Shown here in pieces: positions 38,873 through 53,100 of a stretch of DNA of 64,000 nucleotides (position 1 is the first letter of the stretch; each line of letters opens with the position of its first letter). The position numbers and the translations under genes are program-made. The stretch is taken from positions 68,767,601-68,831,600 of the forward strand of contig NC_088102.1 in the NCBI RefSeq assembly GCF_036370855.1. The letters are read 5' to 3'. The notes beneath the pieces were generated by a model, which saw only the letters and a list, made by a program, of their open reading frames with translations, was not told the origin of the DNA and did no database searches. Source of the stretch: Dromaius novaehollandiae (lineage: Eukaryota; Chordata; Aves; Casuariiformes; Dromaiidae).

Positions 38873-41076
38873 TTTCTATTGGCCAGCAACTTAAACTGGG
38901 TTAAAAAAAAGAAAAAAAGCATTGAATATTATTACACAGAGAAAAAGTATAAAACAACTCAATGGACACAAGCCAATATACTGTCATATCTCACTCTTCC
39001 TGGCCTCTCCCACCCCTGTACAACATATTTGAAGGGAATGGGCAAAGGCAGCTATGAAGATATGCTTGAGAAACTAGAAATATTGCTTCAAGCAACATGC
39101 TTAATATTTTCCTCTTAGTTAGTAGTCAATACTTGTCAGGAACTTGAATATAAAATAAGAAATAATTTAGAGATCTCTCCTTTAGATCATTATGCAATAA
39201 TTTAGATTTCCTTCCCCTCTTTCCCTTTGCCTTGGGAACAAGGATACACCTGAGCTCCTCCACCTCTCTGCATTAGTACTAAGGATTATTTCATGGTGTG
39301 GATGCCAACATGGGAGTTTCAGATTCACCTGCTCTGAATTTTAACTTGTCACCCATTAGCCCCCTTGCAGGAGCCAGCCCAAGGTTTCTACTCTGTGAAT
39401 CAAAACCTCCACAATGCTGCAAGACCCTTTGGGAAACTGGCTGATTTTGTGAACGTTAACTGTTCGGCTGCCAAGGGACAGGGCTCAGCCTGTGCCACTA
39501 AAAGCCCAAGAAAGGGAATAACTTGCTTTGTTTATGAAAGGGCTTGTCTCAACTGCTTAAAGAAGAAACCCCAAAGCTCCACAGCCCGTTCTTCTTCATA
39601 GGTGTAACAGGCATATCAGGCAGGTGAAAACAAGACCCTAGCTTTACTGGGCAGACTTACTGAAGAGAACTCTACACCCTTTCCGGGACAATTAGGAAAA
39701 AAACAACCCAAATCCCCAGGATGGGAGTGGCACAGAAGTTCCCGTGAATTCAGGTTAAGATCCTATTGGCATCATGATCCATAGCCCCTGAAAAAGAAGC
39801 AGTTATGTCTATGTCCGGTACATATCCCGGATCCCAATGAAGAGATAATATTTAATTAAACCTATTCCTCCGCAGCAACCAGACAGTTAATTCATATCCC
39901 AGCTCTCCCAATTTACCAAATACACTGGGGCAATGGGGGGAAGCTGATTATACTGGTTACTGCTGAGAGGGTCAGGAAAGTGGGCTTCCAGGTCTCCTTA
40001 AAGCCAGAAAGTTCTCAGCTGATTAACAAACTCTTTGGAGGCTGATACAACATTTGTACCTATTCCTTTCCCGCCCAAGGAAGACAAGTTTGGAGACTGT
40101 AATTACACCATCAGGCCCAGGGCATCTCTCAGTGTGTAAGAGACATGAGAAGACATTCCCACTAACTGAATACGCCACAGAGTAGCAAGAAAAGCCTGCT
40201 CCACAGACAGACCAGTTCTTCACCAAATCTCAGCAGAGAGTAGGCAGGAAAAAAATTAAAATTTTTCTCATTCACACTGGAAGCCACTAAATACAACAAA
40301 CTAGATCAAAAAGAATTAGAACAGAGTTCAGTGTCTTTGCTGTAGAATCACTAGAGACAAAAGGCCTCTTGTTGCTCCTAATGGCACTGTTGGGTAAAAG
40401 CTTTGAGAAGAGGAAGGATTGCTGATCAATCCTAAGGCAGCCACATCTTGGCAATGGAGTCATGACAGGATTTCAGTTGCACCAAGTTACGTGCCCAATT
40501 AGAAGGGAGAGCGGTTTCTGCCCCAAGCAACCAAGCAGACATCCTCTCAGATGGAAAAAAGCTGTGTTAAGACATCAGTGTGCACTTAGGGGAGAGAGAC
40601 AAATCTTCATATGAGAGACTCAGCCCTGGCTCCAGCTTGGTGCAGAAACATCATCTGTCCTCACAGTCAATGCATGGTGCTGTCGAGCCACTTATCAGAG
40701 AGCAAACTAAGGTTCTTGTATAGTATCTTGATATCTTCACTTTGGCTCAGGAAGAGCCTCAAGAGAAACGGCCTTGATAATCTTGCTTTGGTTGTATCAA
40801 CGGACTGTTTTGCTAAGGCTTCTAGCAGAAGACCTACAGCTCAGTTGCTTTTCGACAATGAAGAGAACCCACTGAACCCCTGCCTGCCTTGTGCACGACA
40901 AGGAGGGTGACTTTCCCCAAAAGGGGCAGGTGAGGCAGTGCATGGTCCCAGAGGCATTTCATTACAGAGCCAAGTCCTCAGGTTACTGACACTTCTGTGC
41001 TGGTGGCGGAGGGCGGTGAGGTTGGCAGGCGCTAAGGGAGGTGGCAGAGGGGGAGCTGACAGAGTTCCTGCAGCTC

Positions 41077-41136
41077 TTAATATGGTTCCGACTTTAAACT
41101 CTTGTACAAGCAGCAGGTGAAAATCATTCCAAAGAT
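41077..41136 (-). CDS. CD151: CD151 coding exon 7 (C-terminus)
   Basis: It codes residues 234-252 and TAA: the end of membrane segment 4 ([11 protein letters not shown]) and the cytoplasmic tail KSLKSEPY. The acceptor reads CCCTGTAG. The human tail ends LKLEHY. Confidence 0.95.
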   Translation of the reverse strand: MFGMIFTCCLYKSLKSEPY

Positions 41137-44100
41137 CTACAGGGCATAAAGAGAAGAGACAAATGCATGAGAAGAGTTTATGGACCACTGCAGAAGAGGG
41201 AGTGGGAAAAGGCTATGAAACTTCATCAGTGTACTTCATAAACTCGGGTCCACAGTTTCCTCCCCTTTTCCTTCCTTCCTGGAAGGAAGCTTTCCTTCCA
41301 GGCCCTTTGACCATCCAGACAAGTTGGCAAAAGTGCTGAGCACCACAGCTCGGCTTACAGCGATGGGAAACAGACAGGTTCACTGCTTCTGGAAAGCGGC
41401 CCCTCAGAGCTCACAACGGCTGCTTGCAGGAGGCAAAGGGGTAGCATGGGCACAGAATGGGGTGGAGGCAGCAGCTTGCAAGTCACCAGCTGGATGCAGA
41501 CTGCAGTGGCAACTAGCTGCCGCCTGGGGATACTGCACTCTAGCCTGCAATGAGCAGCAGGAGAGAACATAATCTGTTCTAATCCTCGTAATTAATCACC
41601 AGCAACTTCTCTGGGATGAAATTTGGGTGCTTGCCAGGAAGAAGGGGAAGATGAGAAACTCCCAGAGACATCTGCAACTGGAAGAAGAGAATATCCTGCC
41701 TCTCCCCCTCTAAAAGGGAGTGGAGGGGAATCCACATCCTGCCTTTTTACTTACCTCTCTCACAAATCATTTGCAGACCCACAGTGCCACTCCTCAACAT
41801 GACAAAGAGAAAGGAGAAATTCTGGAATATTTTAAGCAGCACTAATAATCTGGAGTAGGAAAATCTTCCAGACTGGCTGCATCTCCTTAGCTACACAGGC
41901 AATCATGGCACATCCCCACAAGAGGTCTCTCTCAGGCTGCAAAACACCCAGCCATGGGCCCCACTCCCTTGCAAGCAGCAGGGGAGCAGAAACCCATCCC
42001 TCCCATGGCTGGTTGCACTGCGGTTTGTTCTCCCCATTCCTTCGCCAAAGGCAAACTTTTACAGACCCGCAAAAGAGGATCTTGCTTTGGAGCTAGAGAA
42101 TCTTGGGATTCCTGAAGTACCTGGCAGTCTCTCCTCCTAAGTCAGGGGAAAGGCTGATCTCTTCCATCCCTCAACTCCAGGTTTCCTTTAACCTCTGCCC
42201 AGTGCCCCCAAAACTCCAGTCAGTCCTTTTACCTGCACACAAGCAATGCTGATCCCCACTGCCCCGATAATTTTCAGATGCTCTTGAATGAAGTTTTCCA
42301 GCTTGGTAATGCAGCCATTCTGTGGAGAGAGATGGGAGGGACAGGCACGGAATCAGCTTCATTTCAACTGCTTGTCTCTTGCTTAGGACAACATTGCAAG
42401 CTTTGAAAGCCATGCTATAAAAAGCAGCGTCTGTGAGCATTGTCTCCCCCAACATCACCAAAAAAAGCTTCAGAGATCATGTAAACTGCATAATGTTTTG
42501 TATGGCTCTAGACCTACTACAGACCACTTACAACAGCCACCTGCAGGACAGCTCGGGAACTCCCAAACAGACCCAAGAAGGCTGCTAGCTGGGAGGAGAA
42601 GTTTGGAAGAAGAGCAGGTCCCAGCAACAGTCCTGCAGCCAGCTGGGCTGACACAGCAGGTGAGGCAGAAACAGCACTGCTGCCTCCAGCCATGTTAAAC
42701 TGCAGCGACAGCCAAGGAGTGGTCGAGGGAGCATGTTGTTTTTCTCCAAGATTCGTGGAGAAGGGTCCCCTCGTTCATTACCCAGCACATGCCTGGAGTG
42801 GGTGTTTACTCCAGTCAGGCCAAAACGCTGAGGAAATGCTGCTGAGAGGATCCAGTACTGAGACCTTTCATCTGACAGGAGCCCTTTAAGAGCACATTCC
42901 TCCCACTGCTATTTTTGAGAGCAATGAGTTTCAGTGTGGGCCTGGAAAGCCAGGCTCTGCCTGCCTCTCTCTTGCAATTGCATCCTTGGCTGGCAACATG
43001 GCCATTCCCTCCCTGCTTAGTTCTGCCAATTTTTTTAGTCATAAGGCAAAAAGAAATCAATAAGACCATTCGCTGGTTTCTAGAAGAATTCCCTTTAAAT
43101 AATTAACATTTAATCTAGTGAGGCAGGTTTTCCATGGTAACATCAGGGGGATTTATTGTGTAGGCTACAGCAGTGCCTCAAGGGTCTCTGGGCCTTCCTG
43201 CCCCAGACAGTTTACAGTGAACACAGAAACCTACACAGAGGCGGAGGGAAGGAGTGAGAATGCAGCCCTTCAGGGAAGGATGGCAAAGGTTTCACTTCTC
43301 CCATGCCTGGGTTAGAGTTTAGTCAGCCCCACTTGCCCTGATCTGAAGTAGTTATTACTCTTCCCTGAGCTGATTTGGGTTTTTTCCCCCCAAAGTCACT
43401 AAAATCCTTTCTGTACTCTGCCCTTGCTTAGATCCAAGCCACCTCTTGCAGCTTTCTCTCCTCTAGAGCTACCTCATCACATCTGGCAGCTTAGAGAGGC
43501 TCTCTTAATAATCCAACTAGGCAGCTCTCTCCAGCTTTATACAGCACAGACAGAGGAAGGGAAGAGCCAGCCCTGCCACTCAACTGGTTGCAGGTTTACA
43601 CTCTCAGGGACACCTCATCAGACCTTGGATGCTTTTCTGCACCTCCTTGTTCGGTCTAGCCTGGAAGGCACAAACCTCATGGGAAAGCCTTTTTTCCAAA
43701 GGGCAAAACCCAGCAAAGCAGCTGGACTTAAGAAGAGGCTTTGATAGATCAGAAAGACTTGTCTTCATCTCCCTGTTCATGTCACAAGGCTAGAGGGCTG
43801 GATTCCTTTCTATCTGTTTGAGCTGCTTGACTTAGTGGCAAATGTTATTCACACTCCTAAAACTATCTAATCCTCTTCTGAGTCCTGCACACAGTACATA
43901 CTCTGTGAGAATAAATATCTGCTGTAGAGGGTCATCTCTTCATTCACAGCCCTCTTTTGCTGTCAGAGGTACTAAGAACTAAAGAAAGGAGAACAGAAGG
44001 ATCTTCATTTGCATCTTGCAGAGTAATTTCAATGACTGGAATCATGCCACATGTAGGGCTCAAATTCAAGTCTTCTGCCAGAAGCAACCACCTCCCACAC

Positions 44101-47100
44101 TTTCCTCTATCACCAGCATGCTCTATACTAACAAATATAATCTATTATTTTTGTCTATGTCTACTATATCAAAATAATAAAAAGCTGTAGAAAGTATTCC
44201 TACTGTCTTCCCCTCTTGCTGAAGCCTCTTTTTTATGGGCTTTGCAATCCTCTCCCACAATCAGATTCCCTGCAAAAGCCAAGAGCAGTCTCAAGATGGA
44301 TTTGAAACATCCTCCTTGCCCAGTCCATGGCCCCTCCCACAAAGCACTGCCGATTTATTCCATACTATGTTGGTTGGGTGGTGTCTGTGATCACCCACAC
44401 ACTGGCAGCCAGGGTTACACACCTCTGTAACAGCAGCCTGCATGCAAGAGTCCAGACACCCTGACTCCTGGCTGTAAAGAGTTAAATATCTCCTCTTTTT
44501 GTCTTCCTTGAAGCTGTTATAATTTATCCTTAAAGGCTGGATGCTAAACTAGAGAAATAAATTCTGCTTTCTAAAGACTCCTGCTAACTTTGGAGCCTAC
44601 CAACAGCTTGCAGCGTTGATCCACCACCTCCTTTATACGCTTTATGACCAGGAGGCTGTGAAACTCTTTTGCTCTTTACCTCCTTGTAGATGTTGGAAGG
44701 ATGGTCTCTTCGGCCACACAGGTCGGTTATGGTCTTACAGCAGCTGTCTGGGACCTTCCGTCCATTGGCCTCTGGAGATTTGATCCACAGGCTGTCAGCC
44801 CAGTCTGTGTAGTTGTTGCTCCCGCAGCACTTGAACTGGATGAACACAGATTAAAGGCTGAGTTTGCAAGCACTGCAACCTCCTTCCCCCTCCAGCCTCC
44901 CTGCAGCAAGTGCTGGGCTTCACCCTCCTTTGCAGAGACTCCAGCTATCTCACTTGCCTGGATTTCTTTAGGCTGCTATCTTCATTAGTGACCTTTTGTT
45001 AAGGGTCCCAAATAGGGCCATTAAATATCAGCAGCATCCACCCTTCAGCAGCCATGGCCTCTAGTTACTGCTGGGATGGACTGTAACCAGAGATCGCCTG
45101 CAGCTACCTCTGCTCCTAACCACAGGACTGGAGAGCACTAATGGTGATAACACGGTGAATTTAATTACCAGTCACTGAAAGTAATGCTGCTGCTCAGCAT
45201 TCCTCTGGGCCAAGTAAGAGGCTGGAATTGGCAACATGTTTCCCCCCCCTCTTTCCTGTATGGATCTTAACATAGGTTTCTGTCTCTCACCTCACCCCTG
45301 AGAACTCACGTCTCATGATGTAACACTGCACCCTGCTCCCTCTGCCTTCCCCAGTCAGCCCACGGCTACTCTGCCAGGAGGGCAGGAGCCAGTTCCTGCC
45401 CTGTCGCAAAGTTGGTCAAGCAAGTTTTCAGATCTCCCTCTACGTGAGTTTCTCTAACTTCTTCTTCTGTACGTTGTCTAACTGGGGTTGATCTCTGCCC
45501 AGCAAGAAGCAATGCACGGGTTTAGTCCAGGTTCTGAGGCCCACAAAGGGACAACACTGTATGAATCATTAGTTGTTATTATTCTTTCACGAACAACTGC
45601 ACTTTAATGGCTGAAAACTGGTCATTGTATACTGTGGACCAAACCTCACAACAGTCAAAGTTCTGTGGATCCAGCACCTCAAAAACTAAAGCTGAGAACA
45701 AAAACACTCATGCTTCACCATGCTACCTGACAGCTGGATAGGGACCTGAGAGGGATCAGGTCGAAGCAGGGAAAGGGGGAAACCAAACGATTAATTCTCA
45801 GCAGAGGTGGGATTGACGCTTTCACCCAATATAACGTTCCCTAGAATACCAGTGTCTCCACATTACTTATGTTTATACATCATAGAAATAACGAGCACAC
45901 TAAACAGCAGGATACTGTTGGAAGGAAGTAAATTCATACCAAAATAGAGGGTGCTCTGAACTTGCTGGGATTATGAAGCTGTCGAGAGTAGCCAATGATC
46001 TGCACTGCTTCATTACTTCCATTAAAACTGTCACAGGCCGCTATACAGGTTGGCTTGCCTTCTCCCCATGGGGTGAATTTTGTCAAAGTGCTGCATTTGT
46101 CCAGGCTTTTCCCCTCAGACTGATGGGAACCTGACTACATCCATTGCACAAGCACCTGGCAGCAGGGCAGTATGTGCGCAGACAGCCCCAGGCTTTGAAA
46201 GTGCTGGACCTATGCCTATGAGCAAGAGTCTTTGCTGTGAAAAGCCCATCAGACCTGTGACAGCCCTAACTGAACCACCTCTGAGCTGTCAGGCACAGCT
46301 AGCAACAGCAGCAGGAAGGCTCCTCTTTCATTACATCTTTCTCTCTAGGGTACTGAGGAGTTTAATGAAAAATGTCAGCCATTCCTCCACAGCTTTAATA
46401 CTGGAAACAGAAACAGCTGTCAGAGCAACTCAGCAGCTCCAGTTCACTCTGGGAGCAATCAGTTTCCCCTGTCCTACTGTGACTCCAGTGCAGAGATCAC
46501 AACACACAACTCTGCTGGCAGCACGGCCCAGGCCCTGCACCACACCCAGCCTCTCTTGAATCAGGGGAAGATGTGAAACATCTGCATCTTTGATGACAAG
46601 AGCCCATGATACCTTTTGCTTGTTTGTTTTTAAGACCTGCTACTGCATTCATTCTCCCTACCCCTCGAGACACCTACCTTCTGCTGCAGTTTGTCTACGG
46701 CATTGGTAACACCCTCTTCTCCCTCTTTCCGGTACTTCTGGGTCATTGTGTTCTTCAAGTTTTGCTTCAGCTCCATGCTTAGCTGAATGGAAGAGACAGG
46801 TGGGATAAAATCATGAGGCAAACCCACCTTCCCTCAGAGTGACCCAACACCCTTCATACATTTCACTGCCTTTGCTCCAAGAGGAGAGCACAAAGCCTAG
46901 TGAAGCTACAGCTTCCTTCAAGCTCACCTTCCAAGGCTGGATTGGATTAGTTTCCAGGAATCAATTTCCAATTGATTAAAGATCATGCTCCCATTTTAAT
47001 AAGTGGAAAGAGGTGCCTCTGGGCCAAATTTCAAGCCAGTGCTACACATCACTGTAAGGGTCCCAAGCCCTGCATAGGTAAGAGAAATTGCCGAGACCCG

Positions 47101-50100
47101 CCTGGCTCAGAATAGAATATAGAAGATTGTGCCTGCTTAAAATGAGTAGGTCTATGAGACCACAGGCAGTCTTATGTCTCTAAAGCCCATGACAGCGCGT
47201 TACAGCCAAAGCAGTCTATCCAGGAGCAAGAGGAAATCTGAATCCTGGGCATGCTGGACTGAAGCTATATAGTTCGAATAGCTCCGGTATCAACGGCAGC
47301 AGGAGGGGAATAAGGGTGTGACTGTAAGAATACTGCAAACTGCGCATTCTAAGGCCTTTCTGATACCAGCGACACATTTATAAGGCCACAGAGAGGAGTC
47401 TGATTTTGCAAGCTTATCATTCCTGAAAACACTCCTATCATAAGCCACTAGCAAGCTCAGGCAACTGGTTTCAAATGTTTTTCTCTCCCATGGAGGCTCT
47501 TTTAATATGCCTGAATTCTTTTCACCCACCCTAGTGGCAGCCAGAAAGTACCTAAGGTCTGCATGTCTTTTTGTAATCCTGGTTCATACAGCAACAGTGC
47601 TCTAGTCCGACACATCTGAAATCCTAAGTTTTCTATACCAACAAACAATGTCATCATGCCTTTTGGATGGTGTCACTGAATGACTCAGGTGGATACCTTC
47701 TCCATACACCTTTATTTCTTGACAGTAAGGAATAAATTGTTTTGTTATGCTGAACTGGACGAAATACAGCCTGTTGTTTATTTTCCCTTTGAAACCTTGT
47801 TTTTTTTTTTCCAACCCCATGTGTCAAATGGGGACAACACCTACCTCACAGAGATGATGTGAGGCTTCATTCATTAACATTTGCAAAATGCTTTGAGATC
47901 CTGGGCTGGGAAGCTCTACAGAAGTGCAAAGGACTTAGTGTAATAAAGAGAAAGGAAAAGGTTCAGCAGCTGGAAGGCACCAAAGGCAAATAAAGAGGAG
48001 AGTCCATTAGCAGAATTATTACTTGGGAGAAAAGCAGTTACCTGCAGGCTCACGGGGAAGAACTGCAGCATGGAATAGAGACAGCAAAAGAAACACAGAG
48101 TTTAGGCACACACACGCAAGCCTTAGATACCAAAGCAAGGGCAGAAGTAAAACCAGTGGCAAACAGAGCAAGCAGCCAGCACCCAGGAAAAAAGGGGATT
48201 TCTGTCAGGCAGAGGGCAAGGGGAAAGTGCAGCTATTGATCAGATGCCCTCAGGTGATGTAAAGCACTCTAAGGCTGCAGCTCTGAACATGCCATCCCCT
48301 GCTTCAACCTGAGCGACACTCCCTCTTCCTTCACTGTCACCTATGAACTTAGTCTTTACACAGATGGACCCTGGCTTCCTGCCATGCTCCCAGGAACCTT
48401 CCCCATTAAATATCAACACTCCTGCCCCTGATTCCTCTTGGTACAAACTCACAGCTCTTGGCTCAAACTGCTAGTGCACATCTTAACAAGGCAAAGCACA
48501 GAAGCCCCAAGATAGAAGGAATGGCAAAGAAATCAGACAGGGAAGCCAACAAGATGGGACGTCCAGCTGATTTTCAGGCAACCACTTGACAACAATTCCG
48601 GTTTGCCCTTTCCAATCAATTTCCAGATATGAGGGCAACTTCCCAGGCTGTTTGCATCTTGGTGGCTAGACTCCATTTAAAAACAAAACAGTGACTGAAG
48701 CCCCTGCTCTCTGTGGCTGCGATGGGTGCCAAGTTAAGACTGCAGCTGTTCAGAGCCTGTGCTGTTCTCTGGGCCCTCAGCTGGGCTAGTTACATAAAGC
48801 TCTCAAAAACTTCTGGACCTGAAAGGACCCAGCCTCTCAGCTGGACCATTTATCATCTTTGCCAATTCAGGAGTATGGCAGCTGGCTTGCTGCATGCAGC
48901 AGGGGACTGTTTCTATGTCCTGAAAATACTAGGTGGCACTAATAAGATTTCAGTTGCTTGCATTATGCCTTGTAGGGCACTAGGCAGTTCCTAGATCTAC
49001 ACAGCCTCAACAGTTCTCTCCCACAAGGCTCTGCAGAAAAACAGGGGGCAAAGGTGAACTACAGGAAGGAGCAGAGCATCATCTGCCTCCCAAGTGTAAC
49101 CACTAACACCTGATCAAAACCAGCAAATAACCCAAGGTCTTTTTAATAAGCAGGGAAGTGAGTACAGACACACAGAAAGCTGAGCCCCAACCAGACCCTG
49201 GGTCCCAAGCCTCCAACATTTCTGAGCAGAAATGGGATAGCCAGGTGTTTTCTCTCTCCCTGGTCTGAGCCTCCAGTATGAACGTCTACTCACCTGCTGG
49301 TAATAGATATAGGCCAGGATTCCAGCAATGATCTCAAGGAGGAAGATGCACAGCAGCAATATGAAGTACTGTAGAATAATGGGAAATGCAGGACATTAGA
49401 CCAGAATGTGGGAGATGCTGGGAGCAAGCTTCACACTGCCTGGTGGAATGCATGAATCCGTCCTTGCTGAGGCTTTTCTGCAGGAGCGCTTAAAGTCTGT
49501 GGTTGGGATTAGAACCTCACTAGGGTGGGATAGGAACAATCTCACAGGAAAAATAATGCGGGATAACTGAAGACAAGCAGCAGCAAGTATGAGTTTAACT
49601 CACACGACCAGAGGGACATAGAAAATGGAAAAGTGCAGGCAACTGAGATAACAGAAAACATCTATTTCTGACATCAATTTAAAAAAAATCTTTTTTTTTC
49701 TTTTTAAAACTTTTGCTTGTTTTGATATTGCTTAGGGCTTTTCATAGCTGCTAAGGAGAAATTCACATTATAATAATGATTTAATAAAGCAACAAAAGGC
49801 CCATTTCACCCAGGATATAGCAGACCAATTAAGCACAAGCTTACAGCATGGATTTATGTTCCCATTGACTTCTGTAGGACTCAACAACAGGACTCAGGAA
49901 TGGATTTTAGAACAGAGTCACCCTCAGGACTCTGAGCATTTGTTCTGCTGAACTGGGATCTAGAAGGAAAAGCTCAATATCTTAGAACCAAAGTGAAAAG
50001 AGGGGACTAAGAGGAGAACGTTGGTATTTCTTAAAAGGGACTTGATGACAGGGAATGAGATGTGCCCTGCTTACGATAAGGAGAGCCAAATGGACAGTAC

Positions 50101-53100
50101 AGAAAGCTAACAAGGCTTTGGAGGATTTTACCTATGCATAGACAAGGAGGGAAGCCAAACAGATGAGGAGGAACATCTGTATGGGTCTAAGAAGACTGGG
50201 CAGGTCTGGAGACAGAGCAGTGGATTGTGACTCTGAAAATACAGATTTTATGTAGCTCTGCCACTGACCTCTTCAATGACACTGGCAAGTCACTTCACCC
50301 CTCCATGCCCCATTTTTCCCATCTGTAAAAAATATTTAATGGATTATTTTCATTGAAGTGCTTTAATGCCAATAAAACTACTAACCATCAGTTTCTGAAG
50401 GCTGGCAGCAGTACCAGGTGCCACGTACCTACAAACTCTCTTCCATGCTCACTCAGAAATGGTTCTAGGATATCTGTTCTGCCTTAGCAGCCATTCTCCT
50501 TGTCATGGCCCTCAAAATGGAAAGAAAGTCCATCGAAATGGAAAGAAAAAGGCCAAATTTTAGCCTCATCATGGACCTACCTATATCATTCAAAATCCAG
50601 GTACACCCCCGCACCTTGGCCCATCACAGAGCCTCACAACAACCTCAAGAGACCACCTGTAGGCATGAAAGGAGTTTGAGCTTTGTGCTCATTCCAACTG
50701 AACCTCTCTGCTAACGCTCATCAGGTAGGTCAGTTCTGACCATGAGGTGGCTGCTTCCTCCTCAGGGTCACAGAGAGTTTCCCAGAGAGATCCCCCACTG
50801 TAACACAGAGCCCTCACCTTGCTTTGCTCCTGGTCAGCCACGATCCTTTACAGATTCAGGCTGTTCTACAATTGCTACTAGATTTTACTTCTTTGTAGAT
50901 GAATTCAATGTTCACAAGCTGAAGCGACACCAGTTCCAGCTATAACAAAAACAAAAACTAGAAAGACCTTGTGCAAAGTCCCTGTAAGAGTTATCCTGAC
51001 AAGGACAGAACAACACACCTGCGATCTGCAAGACTCTCAGACTTCCAGTCCTTCCCCCCACCTTTCACACAAACAAACACCAGCTCTGAGCTATTCACCA
51101 GCCTATTTTCTATTTTTCCCCTGAGCCTAGGAAACGCTGTTGCCAAAGGAACAAGCAAACAGGTTCCAATAAATGCAGCTAGACTTCAAACTCTCTCTCC
51201 CTGACACACACAAGAAGCAAAGACCTGTACAGAGCAAATTAGCCTAGAGAGCACGGATGCCTTTTGTTACACTACGGTTAACGTTCCCTGCTGTGCTCCC
51301 TTCTTTGCCTGGTTGACAGAGATATTTCCAAGCCCCTTTGCAGGAGTAAAACAACACTGACACATACACAGCTCAGGTTTCCTCTTCCACCCCTGCTGGG
51401 ATACAGCAGCTGCAAATGATGGACAGCTGGGTTTTATCTGCAGGCTGGGCTTTAATCTGAGTGCACAATCTCAGGCATTCACTCCCCAGCCCTGCACTCT
51501 CCCCCGAGAGGGCTGAAAGTGTCTGCATATGCTTGTACAAGGTGCCCATTCATACCACGGGAATGAGTCACCCCGCAGAGGGCTGGATAGCTAAAGGCTG
51601 GTCCCAACACTCACAGGACGTTCAAAAGGGCAAGAAGGGATCCGCACTTTTTACACAAAGACCGGCTTTCTTTTGTTGGAACCTAGTTATACCCGACTGC
51701 TCTGACATCATTCCTCTGGAAAGGAGGGGGAAGGAGGGTGGCAGGATGCTGAAAACAACCAACGAACTGGAAAGTTTCTTTCATTTATTTTCCCTACAAC
51801 TGGGTACTCTCTGTCGTCATGTCAGAGGCATTCAGGTGGGGACGAGCTGTGTCACCACAGCTCAGCTACTTGTGCTGGCTTATGGCAGAAACAAACAAAC
51901 ACATACCCAGCAGGCCTGAGTAAACCTGAGTCACAAGGCCTCTCTATACACCTTGTATGGGAGGTTACTGCATCTGCCGCCCATGCATCCAGCCTATCTC
52001 TGCTGATATGCCACATCATTATCATTATCCTTATCTCAGCCTCACCTCTCCCTCCGGGCCTCAGCGTCCCTTTCAAGTGTCTATTGCACCACTTCATGAC
52101 ACGGGGAGCGGCAGCTTTCACTCTGGACACACACACAGCACAAAACAGGGCTGTTCTCTTTGCTCTTCATCAAGAGTTACAGGGCCTTTTTACAGAGGTC
52201 TGCTCAGGAAGGAAGAAGTATGCCAGCTCCTGCTGGGAGCTGCAGGGACATGCCACACTTGCTTCACAAAAGACTGGGAAACTAGTAAGAAACATGGGAT
52301 CACCCAAAGGCCTGTAGGAGACACTCTGGAATGTGGGTGGGCTCTGGAAAAAATTTACTCCTACTCTGGCTCCAAGCCAAAGTCAGGCCTGCATGGTGTG
52401 TCCCAAGATATAGAGGGCAAAAATTTCTTCCATCCAACTTCAAGCGTCCGAGTGAAGCATCAAGGAATGCACAAGGAATATATAAGCAACTGTTCTCCTA
52501 AGTCAGCAGTCTCACTTAGCTGGGAAGATGCCATGCCTAAATGCTGCAGGAATAGAAATCATATCAGTGCATGTTCCCCTTTTCCCTATCCAAGGCAACT
52601 AATTAAAAGCAGTAGTGTGAGGGGCAAAGTCTGTAGAAAGCCATCTGCTTCCTTTATTTGCAAGCTCTTCTGTCTGGTAGGTCCTTTCCCGGGACTCCCA
52701 CTTGCATACTTTCGTGTATTAAAGTGCGTATCTTGACTGGAACATGATATATACAGCGTTTTACATGCTTGTAAAGAGCTGGGTCGGGATGGCCATACAG
52801 GTTTTGTTCCCCAGCGTTCTGTTACACTCTTCTTGCCTCTGCATTTCAGCAAAAAGCGAGACAGGAGTAGTTCAGTTCCAGTTCAGAAGAGTCTTAACTA
52901 GATTCTTCCTGGCATAGAAGAAATGCCCCAGCGGCAGCTTTATATCACACCTGCTCTGGCAGTCAGCACGTTGACAGGGACATATCACAGTGCACTGAAG
53001 AGGACAAGAGCCTAATCCATGCCTCCTTGTTTTTACCCAAGAAAGGCTGCTGAAACAGCCCTCTGGAGAGCAGCGCCACAGCTTCCGCATCTGAGCTTAA

